Shown one piece after another: positions 56,036 through 64,000 of a DNA stretch of 64,000 nucleotides (the first letter of the stretch is position 1; each line of letters opens with the position of its first letter). Made by a program: the position numbers and the translations under genes. The DNA lies in assembly GCA_963703665.1 (NCBI GenBank), contig CAVPFB010000007.1:248001-312000 (forward strand), written 5' to 3'. The notes beneath the pieces were generated by a model. The model was not told the DNA's origin and made no database searches. It saw only the letters and a list, made by a program, of their open reading frames with translations. The DNA is from AP-15 sp963703665 (GTDB lineage Bacteria > Pseudomonadota > Alphaproteobacteria > ATCC43930 > CGMCC-115725).

Positions 56036-57922
56036 TTGCCAGTTGCGACGAACTCGCCTATGCGCAGGCGCGTGGCCGAGATCGCACCCGTAGCGGGGCC
56101 AGAAGAGAGCAACGAAACCGCCGTCGACACCCGCCGGGCCGATGCGCGGTTGCGCGACAGCGAGCTGTTTCTGCTCGCGCTCGCCTTGGCCGCCGGGATC
56201 GCCGCCGGTCTCGGCGTTGTTGTCACCGACTTGCTGCTCGATCTGATCCGCCACTTTGCCTTCGCTGTCCCCGACGAAGGCCACCTCAGCGAAGCCGGTG
56301 CCGTTGTGGAGCCGGCCCGTCTGATTTTGATGCCGGTCCTGGGCGGGATCCTTGTCGGCGTGTCCTCGATGCTGCTGCGACGCTGGCGCCCGCGCGAAGT
56401 GGTTGACGCCATCGAGGCGAATGCGCTGTTCGGCGGTCGGATGTCGCTCGGCGACAGCCTCGGCCTCGTCTGGGTGACAATCCTTTCCGGCGGGTTCGGC
56501 GCATCGGTCGGGCTCGAAGCGGCCTATACCCAGCTCGGCGCGGCACTCGCCTCGCGGCTCGGACGCAGCGTCGAGCTGCGTCGCGACGACGTGCGCACGC
56601 TCGTCGGCTGCGGCGCCGCCGGGGCGATCGCAGCGGCGTTCAATGCGCCGTTGACGGGCGCCTTTTATGCCTTCGAGCTGATCATCGGCAGCTATACCTT
56701 GCAAACTCTGGCGCCGGTCGGCATCGCCGCCCTGACCGGGGCACTGGTGGTACGCGGGCTCGTCGGCTCGAATCCGATCTTTGTGGTGTGGCACGAAATC
56801 GCCCTGTCGCCATCCGATTATTTAGCCTTTTTTGGCCTCGGCCTGGCCTCGGCCGGGCTCGGCATCCTGACGATGAAGGGGGTGACCTCGACCGAAACCC
56901 TGTTCCGCTCGCAAGCGGTGCCGCGTTGGGCCCGCCCGGTGGTCGGCGGGCTGATCATCGGCCTGATCGCTTTCCCCTTCCCGCAGGTTCTCGGCAGCGG
57001 TCACGGCGGCATCTTGAGCGCGCTGCATTCGGGCTTCGACCTGCCCTTTCTCGCCGGGCTGGTGGTCGCCAAGATCGTCGCCTCGGCAGTTTCGATCGGC
57101 TCGGGTTTCCGCGGCGGCCTGTTCAGCTCCTCGCTGTTTCTCGGCAGTCTGTTCGGCAGCCTGATCGGCGATCTGCTGGCGCGGCTGGGGCCGGGCCTAG
57201 CCGCCGACCCGCTGATCTACGCGCTGGTCGGGATGGGCGCCGTCGCCGCCGCGATCGTCGGCGCGCCGATGACGATGATCATGCTGGTGCTCGAAACGAC
57301 CGGCGATTTTTCGGCGACGATAGGGGTCATGGTCGGCGTCGTTACCGCGGCGATCGCGGTGCGGCACTGGTTCGGTTATTCCTTTGCCACTTGGCGCTTT
57401 CATCTGCGCGGCCTGGCAATCCGCAGCCCCGAGGACATCGGTTGGATCAACGAGCTGTTTATCGGCCCGATGATGCGGCGCGATCCGGCGGTGATCGCCG
57501 CCGACCTGCCGCTCGACGAACTGCACCGCCGCTTTCCGGCCGGCAGCACCAAGCAGGTCTTCGTCGTCGACGGCGAGGGCCGTCTGTCGGGGATTATCGA
57601 CCCGACCGAGGCGAGCGGCGCCGAACGCGCCGGAGAGGCGAAGACCGTCGGCGACCTGGTCTCGGAACCCGCCCCGTTTCTGCTGCCGGGCGACAACCTG
57701 CGCACCGCGCTCGATCGCTTCAGCGAGGCGGCGCAGGAGATGCTGCCGGTCATCGACAACCCCGACGGTCGCCGCGTCCTCGGCTATCTCAGCGAGGCCT
57801 ATGCCCTGCGTCGCTACGCGCACGAGCTCGAACGCCACCGCGGCGCGCGGCAGGACGATGCCGGCATCTTCAGCCCCGCCTCCGGCGATTCGACGGTGAC
57901 GCCGCAGCACGGACAAAAATAG
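56036..57922 (+). CDS. ClC-family chloride channel/antiporter with C-terminal CBS region
   Basis: 628 residues. About ten to twelve membrane helices follow an N-terminal tail; an internal ATG at 56063 is an equally possible start. ClC landmarks: LSGGFGASVGLEAAYTQLGA, which corresponds to GxxxGxEGP but has Ala-Ala after the Glu instead of Gly-Pro; GAAGAIAAAFNAPLTGAFYA; and SGFRGGLFSSSLFLGSLFGS. Residues about 475-600 look like a CBS pair (MMRRDPAVIAADLPLDELH; LRTALDRFSEAAQEMLPVID). Its direction of transport (channel or H+/Cl- exchange) is not decided by sequence. Confidence 0.88.
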   Translation: MPVATNSPMRRRVAEIAPVAGPEESNETAVDTRRADARLRDSELFLLALALAAGIAAGLGVVVTDLLLDLIRHFAFAVPDEGHLSEAGAVVEPARLILMPVLGGILVGVSSMLLRRWRPREVVDAIEANALFGGRMSLGDSLGLVWVTILSGGFGASVGLEAAYTQLGAALASRLGRSVELRRDDVRTLVGCGAAGAIAAAFNAPLTGAFYAFELIIGSYTLQTLAPVGIAALTGALVVRGLVGSNPIFVVWHEIALSPSDYLAFFGLGLASAGLGILTMKGVTSTETLFRSQAVPRWARPVVGGLIIGLIAFPFPQVLGSGHGGILSALHSGFDLPFLAGLVVAKIVASAVSIGSGFRGGLFSSSLFLGSLFGSLIGDLLARLGPGLAADPLIYALVGMGAVAAAIVGAPMTMIMLVLETTGDFSATIGVMVGVVTAAIAVRHWFGYSFATWRFHLRGLAIRSPEDIGWINELFIGPMMRRDPAVIAADLPLDELHRRFPAGSTKQVFVVDGEGRLSGIIDPTEASGAERAGEAKTVGDLVSEPAPFLLPGDNLRTALDRFSEAAQEMLPVIDNPDGRRVLGYLSEAYALRRYAHELERHRGARQDDAGIFSPASGDSTVTPQHGQK

Positions 57923-58173
57923 CCGAACCGGGATCGCCCGCCTTGCGGCAGCCTGCAGTTCGGCCGCCTTGGCACGCCTCCCGCCCGCATTAAAATAGGA
58001 TGATGTGATTTCGCATGGCTGCGCTACAATCGGCGCAACACTCCGGCGTAAGGGTCGTAAGCCTGCTGTAAGGTGACAGCGCTCGGGCGAATGGACGCAA
58101 CGCCACCCGGGGTGCACGTCGGATGACCTCCACATTCCGGCCTGACCGCCGGCACGACGAAAGGCTGAATAAC

Positions 58174-59271
58174 ATGGCGCAGGTTGCGCTTCGGAATATC
58201 GTCAAGACCTTCGACAAGACCCCGGCGGTGCGGGGGATCGATCTCGACATCGCCGACCGCGAGTTCATCGTCCTGGTCGGCCCATCGGGCTGCGGCAAGA
58301 GCACAACGCTGCGGATGATCGCCGGGCTCGAGGAGTGCACCGAAGGTGAGATCTATATCGGCGACCAGCTGGTCAACGACGTGCCGCCGAAAGACCGCGA
58401 CATCGCGATGGTGTTCCAGAACTACGCGCTTTATCCGCACATGACCGTGTTCGAAAACATGTCGTTCGGCCTGCGACTGAAGAGATTCCCGAAAGCGGAG
58501 ATCAAGGAGCGCGTCGAGGCTGCGGCCCGCATCCTCGACATCACCGCCCTGCTCGACCGCCGGCCAAAGGCGCTGTCGGGCGGGCAGCGCCAGCGCGTCG
58601 CGATGGGCCGTGCGATCGTCCGCAACCCGAAAGTTTTCCTGTTCGACGAGCCGCTGTCGAACCTTGACGCCAAGCTGCGCGTGCAAATGCGCACCGAGAT
58701 CAAAAAGGTGCATCAGAAGGTCACGACGACAACGGTCTATGTCACCCACGACCAGATCGAAGCGATGACCTTGGCCGACCGAGTGGTGGTCATGAACAGC
58801 GGGCGGATTGACCAGATTGGCACGCCGTACGAGGTCTATCACAGTCCGAAGACCCGGTTCGTCGCCGGCTTTATCGGCTCGCCGACAATGAATCTGCTGC
58901 CCTGCCGCCTGGTCCAAAACGGCAGCGGGCTGACGGTGCGGCTATCGGATTGGCTCTCCTTCCCGGTGCCGCCTTCGCGCGAAGCGCATTACCGTCCCCA
59001 AGTCGGCAGCGAGCTCCTGTTCGGATTGCGCCCGGAGCACATCACCGAAGCGCGCGGCGAATCAGTGCCGGGTGCCGTGTCGTTCTCTGCCAGGCTCGAT
59101 GTCGTCGAGCCGATGGGCATGGAGACGATGGTCTATTTCGACGTCGACGGGGTCGAGGTATGCGGCCGCGTCAACCCGACCTCGGCTGGCATGGTCGGCG
59201 AGGCGATGCCGCTCGTCGCGGACCTCAACCGGATGCATCTGATCGACCCGCACACCGAACTGGTGGTCTGA
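58174..59271 (+). CDS. sugar/glycerol-3-phosphate ABC transporter ATPase (UgpC/MalK-type)
   Basis: 365 residues from the ATG at 58174 (AAAGG upstream). Cytosolic ATPase of a CUT1-type importer: IVLVGPSGCGKSTTLRMIAG (Walker A), RDIAMVFQNYALYPHMTVFE (Q-loop), LSGGQRQRVAMGRAIVRNPK (signature), FLFDEPLSNLDAKLRVQMR (Walker B) and VYVTHDQIEAMTLADRVVVM. The C-terminal TOBE/OB regulatory part is present (GSELLFGLRPEHITEARGE). No permease or binding-protein gene is adjacent, so it is an orphan ATPase or serves a distant system. Confidence 0.9.
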   Translation: MAQVALRNIVKTFDKTPAVRGIDLDIADREFIVLVGPSGCGKSTTLRMIAGLEECTEGEIYIGDQLVNDVPPKDRDIAMVFQNYALYPHMTVFENMSFGLRLKRFPKAEIKERVEAAARILDITALLDRRPKALSGGQRQRVAMGRAIVRNPKVFLFDEPLSNLDAKLRVQMRTEIKKVHQKVTTTTVYVTHDQIEAMTLADRVVVMNSGRIDQIGTPYEVYHSPKTRFVAGFIGSPTMNLLPCRLVQNGSGLTVRLSDWLSFPVPPSREAHYRPQVGSELLFGLRPEHITEARGESVPGAVSFSARLDVVEPMGMETMVYFDVDGVEVCGRVNPTSAGMVGEAMPLVADLNRMHLIDPHTELVV

Positions 59272-59296
59272 TCCCGCGCGGTCCAGCGAGCCCAGC

Positions 59297-60052
59297 ATGA
59301 TCCTGAGCGGAAAAGCGGCGCTCGTCAGCGGTGCGGCGGGGGGGATCGGCCGGGCGATTTCGCAGGCCTTTGCCGAGGCCGGGGCGGCGGTCGCTTGCTG
59401 CGATATCGACATGGCCGGCGCGGCGGAGACGGTACGGCTGGTCGAGCTGGCGGGTGGGCGGGCATTCGCCCGGCGCTGCGACGTTGTCGTCGAGGACGAG
59501 ACGCGGGCGGCGGCTGCCGCGGCGCAGGACGCCTTCGGCCGGCTCGATATCCTGGTCAGCGGCGCCGCCCCGCATGATGCCGGCGGCACGGTGCTGGAGA
59601 CCAGCCTCGCCGACTGGGACCGCGTGGTCGCGGTCAATCTGACTGGCTCGTTTCTGCTCAGCCGCGCGGTTCTGCCGCTGATGATCGCCGGAGGCGGCGG
59701 GTCGATCATCCTGATCGCCTCGCAACTCGGGCGTGTCGGCAGCGCCGGACGTGCGGCCTATTGTGCGACCAAAGGCGCTCTGATCCAGCTCGCCAAGGTC
59801 ATCGCGATCGACCATGCCCGGGAGAACATCCGGGTCAACACTTTGTCGCCGGGAGCGGTCGAGACCGAGCGGATCGTGCGCCGCTACGGCAGCTTCGAGG
59901 CGGCGCGCGACGCCATCGGCCCTAAGCATCTCTTGGGGCGCCTCGGCCGCCCACCCGAGATTGCCGCCGCTGCGGTGTTTCTCGCCGGCGACGGCGCGAG
60001 CTTTGTCACCGGCAGCGATTTGCTCGTCGACGGCGGCTACACCGCGATCTGA
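59297..60052 (+). CDS. short-chain dehydrogenase/reductase (FabG-like)
   Basis: 251 residues. NAD(P)-dependent SDR: ALVSGAAGGIGRAISQAFAE (cofactor loop), LDILVSGAAPHDAG (NNAG position is VSGAA), SIILIASQLGRVG (catalytic Ser), YCATKGALIQLAKVIAID (Tyr-x-x-x-Lys), RVNTLSPGAVETE and SFVTGSDLLVDGGY. Substrate unknown. Starts 25 bases after the UgpC-type ATPase, so probably in the same operon. Confidence 0.87.
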   Translation: MILSGKAALVSGAAGGIGRAISQAFAEAGAAVACCDIDMAGAAETVRLVELAGGRAFARRCDVVVEDETRAAAAAAQDAFGRLDILVSGAAPHDAGGTVLETSLADWDRVVAVNLTGSFLLSRAVLPLMIAGGGGSIILIASQLGRVGSAGRAAYCATKGALIQLAKVIAIDHARENIRVNTLSPGAVETERIVRRYGSFEAARDAIGPKHLLGRLGRPPEIAAAAVFLAGDGASFVTGSDLLVDGGYTAI

Positions 60053-60073
60053 CCCGATCTCCCCGCTGACCGC

Positions 60074-60890
60074 TCAGGCTTCGACCTGGTCGAGAACGCT
60101 GCTGTCGGCGGCGAAGCAGGCGGCGATCAAGCGCCCGCCACGGCCGGCGCCGCCGTCGAGCGACCCCGCGAACTCCCGCTCGACCAGCCCGCGTTGCTGA
60201 CGGTCCACGCCTCTGACCACCCGGCGAAAGCCTTCGAATGGAGCAGTGAGAGCGAGGAGGTCGTCGCCGCCCCACCAGAACGCGTCGCCTTGCGCGGCGA
60301 GCGGGCGCGTCGGAGCGATCGCGGCATGGACAAGGAGCAGCCCGCGACTTTCGGTGAAGGCGGCGCGGCGCAGTGCCGAAAACAACGTGTCATGCCCGAG
60401 AGCCGCGTTCATCTCGCGCGCAGTGCCCCGGTCCACCGGGTGATCGTGCGGGGGGCCGTCGCGGGCAGCGGCAAAGCCATGGCGCAAATCGCCGCCATAG
60501 GCGCACACGGGCGGCTCGACGCGGGCCTTCACCATCCAGCGCAGGACCTCGCCGGGGTTCGGCGCAAATTGCAGCTGCAGCAGCTTCTGCCACATCTCTT
60601 CTTGGGTTCCGCGCAGAAACTAACGTCGCATGCAAAACCGCGCCGGCGGCCGAAAACCCGGCGGCGGAAATCGAGCAGCTCGTCGATCGTGGCCCGCACC
60701 GCTTCGCCTGCCCGAGGTAATTGCCCAGATATACAACCGGTTGCCCTCTTGAAAGCGCTCGCTGATCCGGTCGTGCAGGCGGACCAGGCGCGACGCCTCG
60801 GCGTGAATGGCGGCGATCGCCCAAACCCGGCGTGCTGCCCGCAGATGCGCGATATCGGTTCACCGCTCGCCCCGCTTCGGCCTCGGATGG
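60074..60890 (-). pseudogene. metallophosphatase-fold protein lacking metal ligands, frameshifted
   Basis: About 265 residues in several frames: VWAIAAIHAEASRLVRLHDR, VVYLGNYLGQA, IDELLDFRRRV, then from about 60610 MWQKLLQLQFAPNPGEVLRW, LRHGFAAARDG, EMNAALGHDTLFSALRRAAF, LLLVHAAIAPTRPLAAQGDA, FWWGGDDLLALTAPFEGFRR and a stop at 60074. The order matches serine/threonine-type metallophosphatases, but the metal motifs are altered: AIHA for D-x-H-G, GNYLGQ for GDYxDRG, and RGTQEE-like for GNHE. This looks like a conserved pseudo-phosphatase further obscured by at least four indels between 60400 and 60780. Convergent with the SDR. Confidence 0.62.
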
Positions 60891-60900
60891 CCGCCGCGCT

Positions 60901-61398
60901 TCAGGCGGTCAGCAACTGCTCGACCCGCTGCGTCGCAGTCGTCTCGTCGATGCGCTCGACTGCGGCGAACTCGCGCACGAAGCGATCGAGCGCAGCCTGA
61001 TAGATCTGCCGTTCGCTGTAGGATTGCTCCGGCTGGCCGACGTTTCGGTAAAGATCGCGCACCACCTCGGCGATCGAGGCGGGATCGCCCGAAGCGATCT
61101 TGGCCTGGTATTCCTGCGCACGGCGACTCCACATCGTGCGCTTGGCGCGCGAGCGCCCGCGCAGCTTGGCGAGGGCGGCATCCATTTCCTTGCGGCTCGA
61201 CAGCTTGCGCAGGCCCGAGACCTTGGCCTTAGCCAGCGGCACCCGCAAGGTCATCCTGTCCTTGTCGAAGGCGACGACAAAGACGCTGAGCGCATAACCG
61301 GCGATCTCCTGGGTCTCGATGCCGACTATCTTGCCCACCCCATGCGTCGGATAGACGACAAGATCACCCGTAGAGAATAGAGGCTTTTCCGACGTCAT
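60901..61398 (-). CDS. carD: CarD family transcriptional regulator
   Basis: 165 residues from the ATG at 61398. RNA-polymerase-binding CdnL/CarD type that stabilises open promoter complexes, chiefly at rRNA promoters. N-terminal Tudor-like RID: LFSTGDLVVYPTHGVGKIVG, VVAFDKDRMTLRVPLAKAKV. Helical C-terminal DNA-contacting part: AKLRGRSRAKRTMWSRRAQE, DPASIAEVVRDLYRNVGQP and ALDRFVREFAAVERIDETTA. Next to fdxA as is usual in alphaproteobacteria, with about 210 bases between. Confidence 0.93.
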   Translation of the reverse strand: MTSEKPLFSTGDLVVYPTHGVGKIVGIETQEIAGYALSVFVVAFDKDRMTLRVPLAKAKVSGLRKLSSRKEMDAALAKLRGRSRAKRTMWSRRAQEYQAKIASGDPASIAEVVRDLYRNVGQPEQSYSERQIYQAALDRFVREFAAVERIDETTATQRVEQLLTA

Positions 61399-61609
61399 TG
61401 TCCGTCTCTCACAATCGACCGAGTGATAATGCCGGGACGCTTCAGGCCGTTGGCGCACTGCGGCGACGGCGACCACCCACAACTCGGCAACGAGCGCGGA
61501 ACCGGACGGGAACGCGTCAATAGCACGTCACGACAATACCATAGAAAACCCCCTGAAGCCAGCGGGTCACCTATGCTTCGCGGACATACCCGGCCGCGTC
61601 GTGCCCCAG

Positions 61610-61945
61610 TCAGCTGCCGCCAGGTTTGGGACTAAACTCCTTCTCGTATTTGTCCGGGACGTCCTTCCACTCGTCGGCATCTTCGGGATAAGGCTTTTTG
61701 CGGGTGATATTGGGCCAGCTTACCGCGTATTCGCGGTTCAGCTCGACCCAGCGCTCGGCTTCGGTCTCGCTGTCGGGAATGATTGCGTCCACCGGGCATT
61801 CCGGCTCGCACACCCCGCAATCGATGCACTCGTCGGGATGGATGACCAGCATGTTCTCGCCCTCGTAGAAACAATCGACGGGACACACTTCGACGCAATC
61901 CATGTATTTGCAGCGAATGCAGGCTTCGGTGACGACATAGGTCAT
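61610..61945 (-). CDS. fdxA: 7Fe-8S ferredoxin FdxA
   Basis: 111 residues. Electron carrier with one 3Fe-4S and one 4Fe-4S cluster: MTYVVTEACIRCKYMDCVEV then CPVDC (3Fe-4S site, with the C-x-x-x-x-x-x-C spacing), and ECIDCGVCEPECPVDAIIP (4Fe-4S site). The C-terminal tail (WVELNREYAVSWPNITRKKP) is the standard extension of FdxA. Upstream of carD on the same strand; intact. Confidence 0.95.
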   Translation of the reverse strand: MTYVVTEACIRCKYMDCVEVCPVDCFYEGENMLVIHPDECIDCGVCEPECPVDAIIPDSETEAERWVELNREYAVSWPNITRKKPYPEDADEWKDVPDKYEKEFSPKPGGS

Positions 61946-62005
61946 GGTGGTGGCTTCTTCTCCTGGGCGCTTCGGGCGGCCGGTTCGGCTCGGCTCGGCG
62001 ACGGA

Positions 62006-62471
62006 TCAGGGGTGTCGCGTCGAGCCCCAGCCGCTCGAGAACGCGCTGCCGCGCCATGCCGCGTTCGCGATCGGGCACATAAATCAGCCCGCCGACGCGG
62101 CGCAGCAGACTGTCCTCATACTGATCGAGCACACCGTCGGCGTAGGCGACTTCCCACAGCATCTCGACCAGTTCGATCCGCTGCGTAAAAGACAGCCGCT
62201 CGTTGACGATTCGGGTGAGATGGAAGAGCTCGGCCGAGCGGCTGGCCTCACGCTCGCCGGCGACGAGCAGGGCCCGTGCATCCTCGCGCGACAGTTTGAA
62301 GCGCCGTTCGAGCAGCCGCGCGACCACGGCGCGTTCCCGTTCGTCGAAATGGTCGTGGCTGTGCGCCACCTCGACGAGCAGTGCAGCGAGAGCCAGTTGC
62401 AGCTCGTCCTGCGTCTCTGTCCCGCCGCCCGAGGGCGCACCCGTCAACCACCCCAGGATGCTGTCAATCAT
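62006..62471 (-). CDS. TerB-like (tellurite-resistance TerB family) helical protein
   Basis: About 155 residues from the ATG at 62471. All-helical TerB/DjlA-N fold: LQLALAALLVEVAHSHDHFD, ERAVVARLLERRFKLSREDA, IVNERLSFTQRIELVEMLWE, VAYADGVLDQYEDSLLRRVG and VPDRERGMARQRVLERLG. The acidic D-x-x-x-D/E positions may bind metal. As read the frame does not stop after the domain but runs out of frame through fdxA to 61632; a one-base indel would give TGA at 62006-62008, where relatives end. The end coordinate is therefore inferred. Confidence 0.68.
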
Positions 62472-62649
62472 GGCCCCGTGCCTAGCATGCCGCACCGAGC
62501 ACGGGCAACCCCACATAGTGTGTGGTCTTGCCGCGCACCCGCACCCAATCCGATCGCGGACGCAGCAAGGAGACCGCGGAAATGTAATCGCCGCACCGGC
62601 CGTTGTGGCTGCGCGTGAGACGACAGATGCGAATTGGGGGATCCGACCT

Positions 62650-63789
62650 TTGAGCAAGCGCGGCACGATCCTCGTTCTCCATTTCGTCGGTCAGATGCCG
62701 CTCGCCGGCATCGCTTGGCAGGCGATGCATTACCTCCTCGGCCTCAAGCAGCTCGGCTACGAGGTCTGGTATGTCGAGGATGGCGGGGCCAACCCCTATG
62801 ACCCCCGCATCGCCAGCGTCATGATGGAATGCGATTACAACGTCGCTTATCTGCGGCGCGCGATGGCAAGCCACGGGCTCGGCCAGCGGTGGGCCTATTG
62901 GGACGCGATCAACGATGTCTGGCATGGGCTGGAGCGCGAGCGGGTGCAACGGCTCTACGCCGAGGCGGACGGGCTGATCAATCTGTGCGGCGCCACCCGG
63001 CTGCGCGAGGAGCATCTTGCCTGCCCGGTGCGCATCATGATCGACACCGATCCGGTCTATGAGCAGATCAAATACGCCAAATCCGACCTCGCAGCGCGCG
63101 CCTATCTCGATGCGCATACCCACTTTTTCAGCTACGGCGAGAACCTGGGCGCGGCCGATTGCCCGGTGCCGCTGTCCGGGATCGGATGGCGCCCGACCCG
63201 GCCGCCCGTGGTGCCCTCGCTGTGGCCCGAGCCCGGCGATGCCCCGCGCTGTTTCTCGACCGTTGCCACCTGGCAGAACAAAGGCAAGGACATCGAGTTC
63301 GCCGGGTCGCGCTATCTCTGGTCCAAGCACATGAATTTTCTGCGCTTCCTCGATCTGCCGCGACGTCGGCCCGAGACCTGCTTTGCCTTGGCGATGGACC
63401 CGCCCGACGCCAAGGTGCGCGAGGAGGTCACCAGAGCCGGCTGGAGCCTCGTCGATCCCGGTCCGATCTCGGCCGGCATGTCCCCTTATCGGGATTTTAT
63501 CGCCGGATCGCGCGGCGAGTTCACCGTCGCCAAGGACATCTACGTCCGGCCGAACAGCGGCTGGTTCAGCGATCGCAGCGTCTGCTATCTCGCCGCGGGG
63601 CGGCCGGTGGTGACGATGCGCACCGGGTTCAGCAAATTCTATCCGGTCGGGCAGGGGCTGTTCGAATATTCGAGCGCCGAGGAGGCGCTCGCCGCGATCG
63701 ACGCGGTCGCCGAGCTTCCAGGCGAGCCCAGAATTGAGTTTTTGGTCAAGTTCTTTCCGCGTCGCCGTGAACACATGGATGTCTCATAA
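62650..63789 (+). CDS. glycosyltransferase-like protein
   Basis: 379 residues from a TTG at 62650. N-terminus ILVLHFVGQMPLAGIAWQAM and HYLLGLKQLGYEVWYVEDGG suggests a GT-B type first domain; later stretches are LINLCGATRLREEHLACPVR, IMIDTDPVYEQIKYAKSDLA, FSTVATWQNKGKDIEFAGSR, FTVAKDIYVRPNSGWFSDRS and VCYLAAGRPVVTMRTGFSKF, which resembles the acceptor/donor loop of GT1/GT4 enzymes. The last 18 residues (after LPGEPR) are unlike the rest, so the 3' end may be truncated or frameshifted near 63735. Confidence 0.68.
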   Translation: MSKRGTILVLHFVGQMPLAGIAWQAMHYLLGLKQLGYEVWYVEDGGANPYDPRIASVMMECDYNVAYLRRAMASHGLGQRWAYWDAINDVWHGLERERVQRLYAEADGLINLCGATRLREEHLACPVRIMIDTDPVYEQIKYAKSDLAARAYLDAHTHFFSYGENLGAADCPVPLSGIGWRPTRPPVVPSLWPEPGDAPRCFSTVATWQNKGKDIEFAGSRYLWSKHMNFLRFLDLPRRRPETCFALAMDPPDAKVREEVTRAGWSLVDPGPISAGMSPYRDFIAGSRGEFTVAKDIYVRPNSGWFSDRSVCYLAAGRPVVTMRTGFSKFYPVGQGLFEYSSAEEALAAIDAVAELPGEPRIEFLVKFFPRRREHMDVS

Positions 63790-64000
63790 CAACTTGAAGT
63801 TGACGAAAGACGGCATCTGCCGAGAGGCCCCCTCCGAATCCGAGGCCCAGAAAGCGTTGAAGGCGAAGATGGTGGCCATGGATAAGGCTTTCGTCCCATC
63901 TCCAATGCAATTAACTGCACAGACGCCGGTAAGGCTGGTCATGGGCAGACCGGTGGAGGAAGAGAAGTTCACCATGACCGACGAAGAGTTCTGGGCGGAG
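63779..64000 (+). CDS. hypothetical protein, 5' part only (runs off the window)
   Basis: An ATG at 63779, overlapping the end of the preceding gene, opens a frame that stays open for the last 74 codons: MSHNNLKLTKDGICREAPSE, AQKALKAKMVAMDKAFVPSP, VRLVMGRPVEEEKFTMTDEE. Hydrophilic and Lys/Glu-rich, with codon use less GC-biased than its neighbours. No family recognised; it cannot be completed from this window. Confidence 0.45.
   Translation, partial: MSHNNLKLTKDGICREAPSESEAQKALKAKMVAMDKAFVPSPMQLTAQTPVRLVMGRPVEEEKFTMTDEEFWAE

Noticed and set aside
1..64000. tRNA or rRNA genes
   Set aside because: No cloverleaf with a GTTCGA-type T-arm and acceptor pairing, and no rRNA-like conserved stretch, was found by eye.

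Overview
This is a high-GC window with the gene content of an alphaproteobacterium; the order is uncertain, and a Rhodospirillales- or Rhizobiales-like lineage fits best. Supporting signs are an mmgR/suhB-type small RNA, adjacent CarD and FdxA genes, a homospermidine synthase, purH next to a heparinase-family gene, and many soil-type catabolic enzymes. No rRNA, tRNA, CRISPR array, prophage or replication origin was seen.

Layout. 0-5 kb: an sRNA locus, then phenylalanine hydroxylase (frameshifted), an N-formylglutamate amidohydrolase-like enzyme, a 41-residue microprotein and an SGNH hydrolase on the minus strand, with fumarylacetoacetase divergent; phhA and fahA point to phenylalanine/tyrosine catabolism. 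4.9-9.5 kb: a complete branched-chain amino acid/amide ABC operon (livK-H-M-G-F order) in which every gene carries several single-base indels. 9.5-24 kb: mostly intact housekeeping and envelope genes (P1 peptidase, HAD phosphatase, EEP family, 3-hydroxybutyrate dehydrogenase, homospermidine synthase, response regulator, purH, a polyprenyl-phosphate sugar-phosphate transferase, heparinase-like lyase, methyltransferase, OmpA lipoprotein). 23.8-30 kb: a catabolic module (two beta-propeller proteins, CaiB-type CoA transferase, luciferase-like monooxygenase, GlcG/HbpS protein, thiolase). 30-37.3 kb: an accessory stretch with a lytic transglycosylase, VOC protein, amidase, M20 amidohydrolase, a fragment of a probable polymorphic-toxin/DUF4279-immunity cassette sitting between two copies of the M20 gene's 5' end, and a REP-associated transposase flanked by inverted palindromic repeats. 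37.4-46 kb: a very large Fe-S/flavin oxidoreductase, a HEPN-like gene, HpcH-type aldolase, DUF188 protein, a second SMP-30 paralogue, a D-2-hydroxyacid dehydrogenase and a cysteine-rich secreted protein. 46-58 kb: an RND efflux pump with its adaptor, a secreted beta-propeller, a DevC-like ABC exporter whose ATPase is fused to a cyclic-nucleotide-binding domain, and a ClC channel. 58-64 kb: a UgpC/MalK-type ATPase, an SDR, a metallophosphatase-fold protein lacking its metal ligands, CarD, a TerB-like protein, FdxA, a glycosyltransferase-like protein and the start of an unknown gene cut by the window end.

Sequence integrity is the main caveat. Many conserved genes are broken by single-base indels, densest in the liv operon, after which the reading resumes in family-like sequence in another frame, while long genes elsewhere (purH, the RND pump, ClC) are intact. 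Most of these look like base-calling or assembly indels, but at least one in-frame nonsense codon (livK) and two true truncations (amidohydrolase at 10.7 kb, toxin fragment at 34 kb) show that some decay is real. Broken genes are typed 'pseudogene' for this reason, although several may be functional in the living cell.
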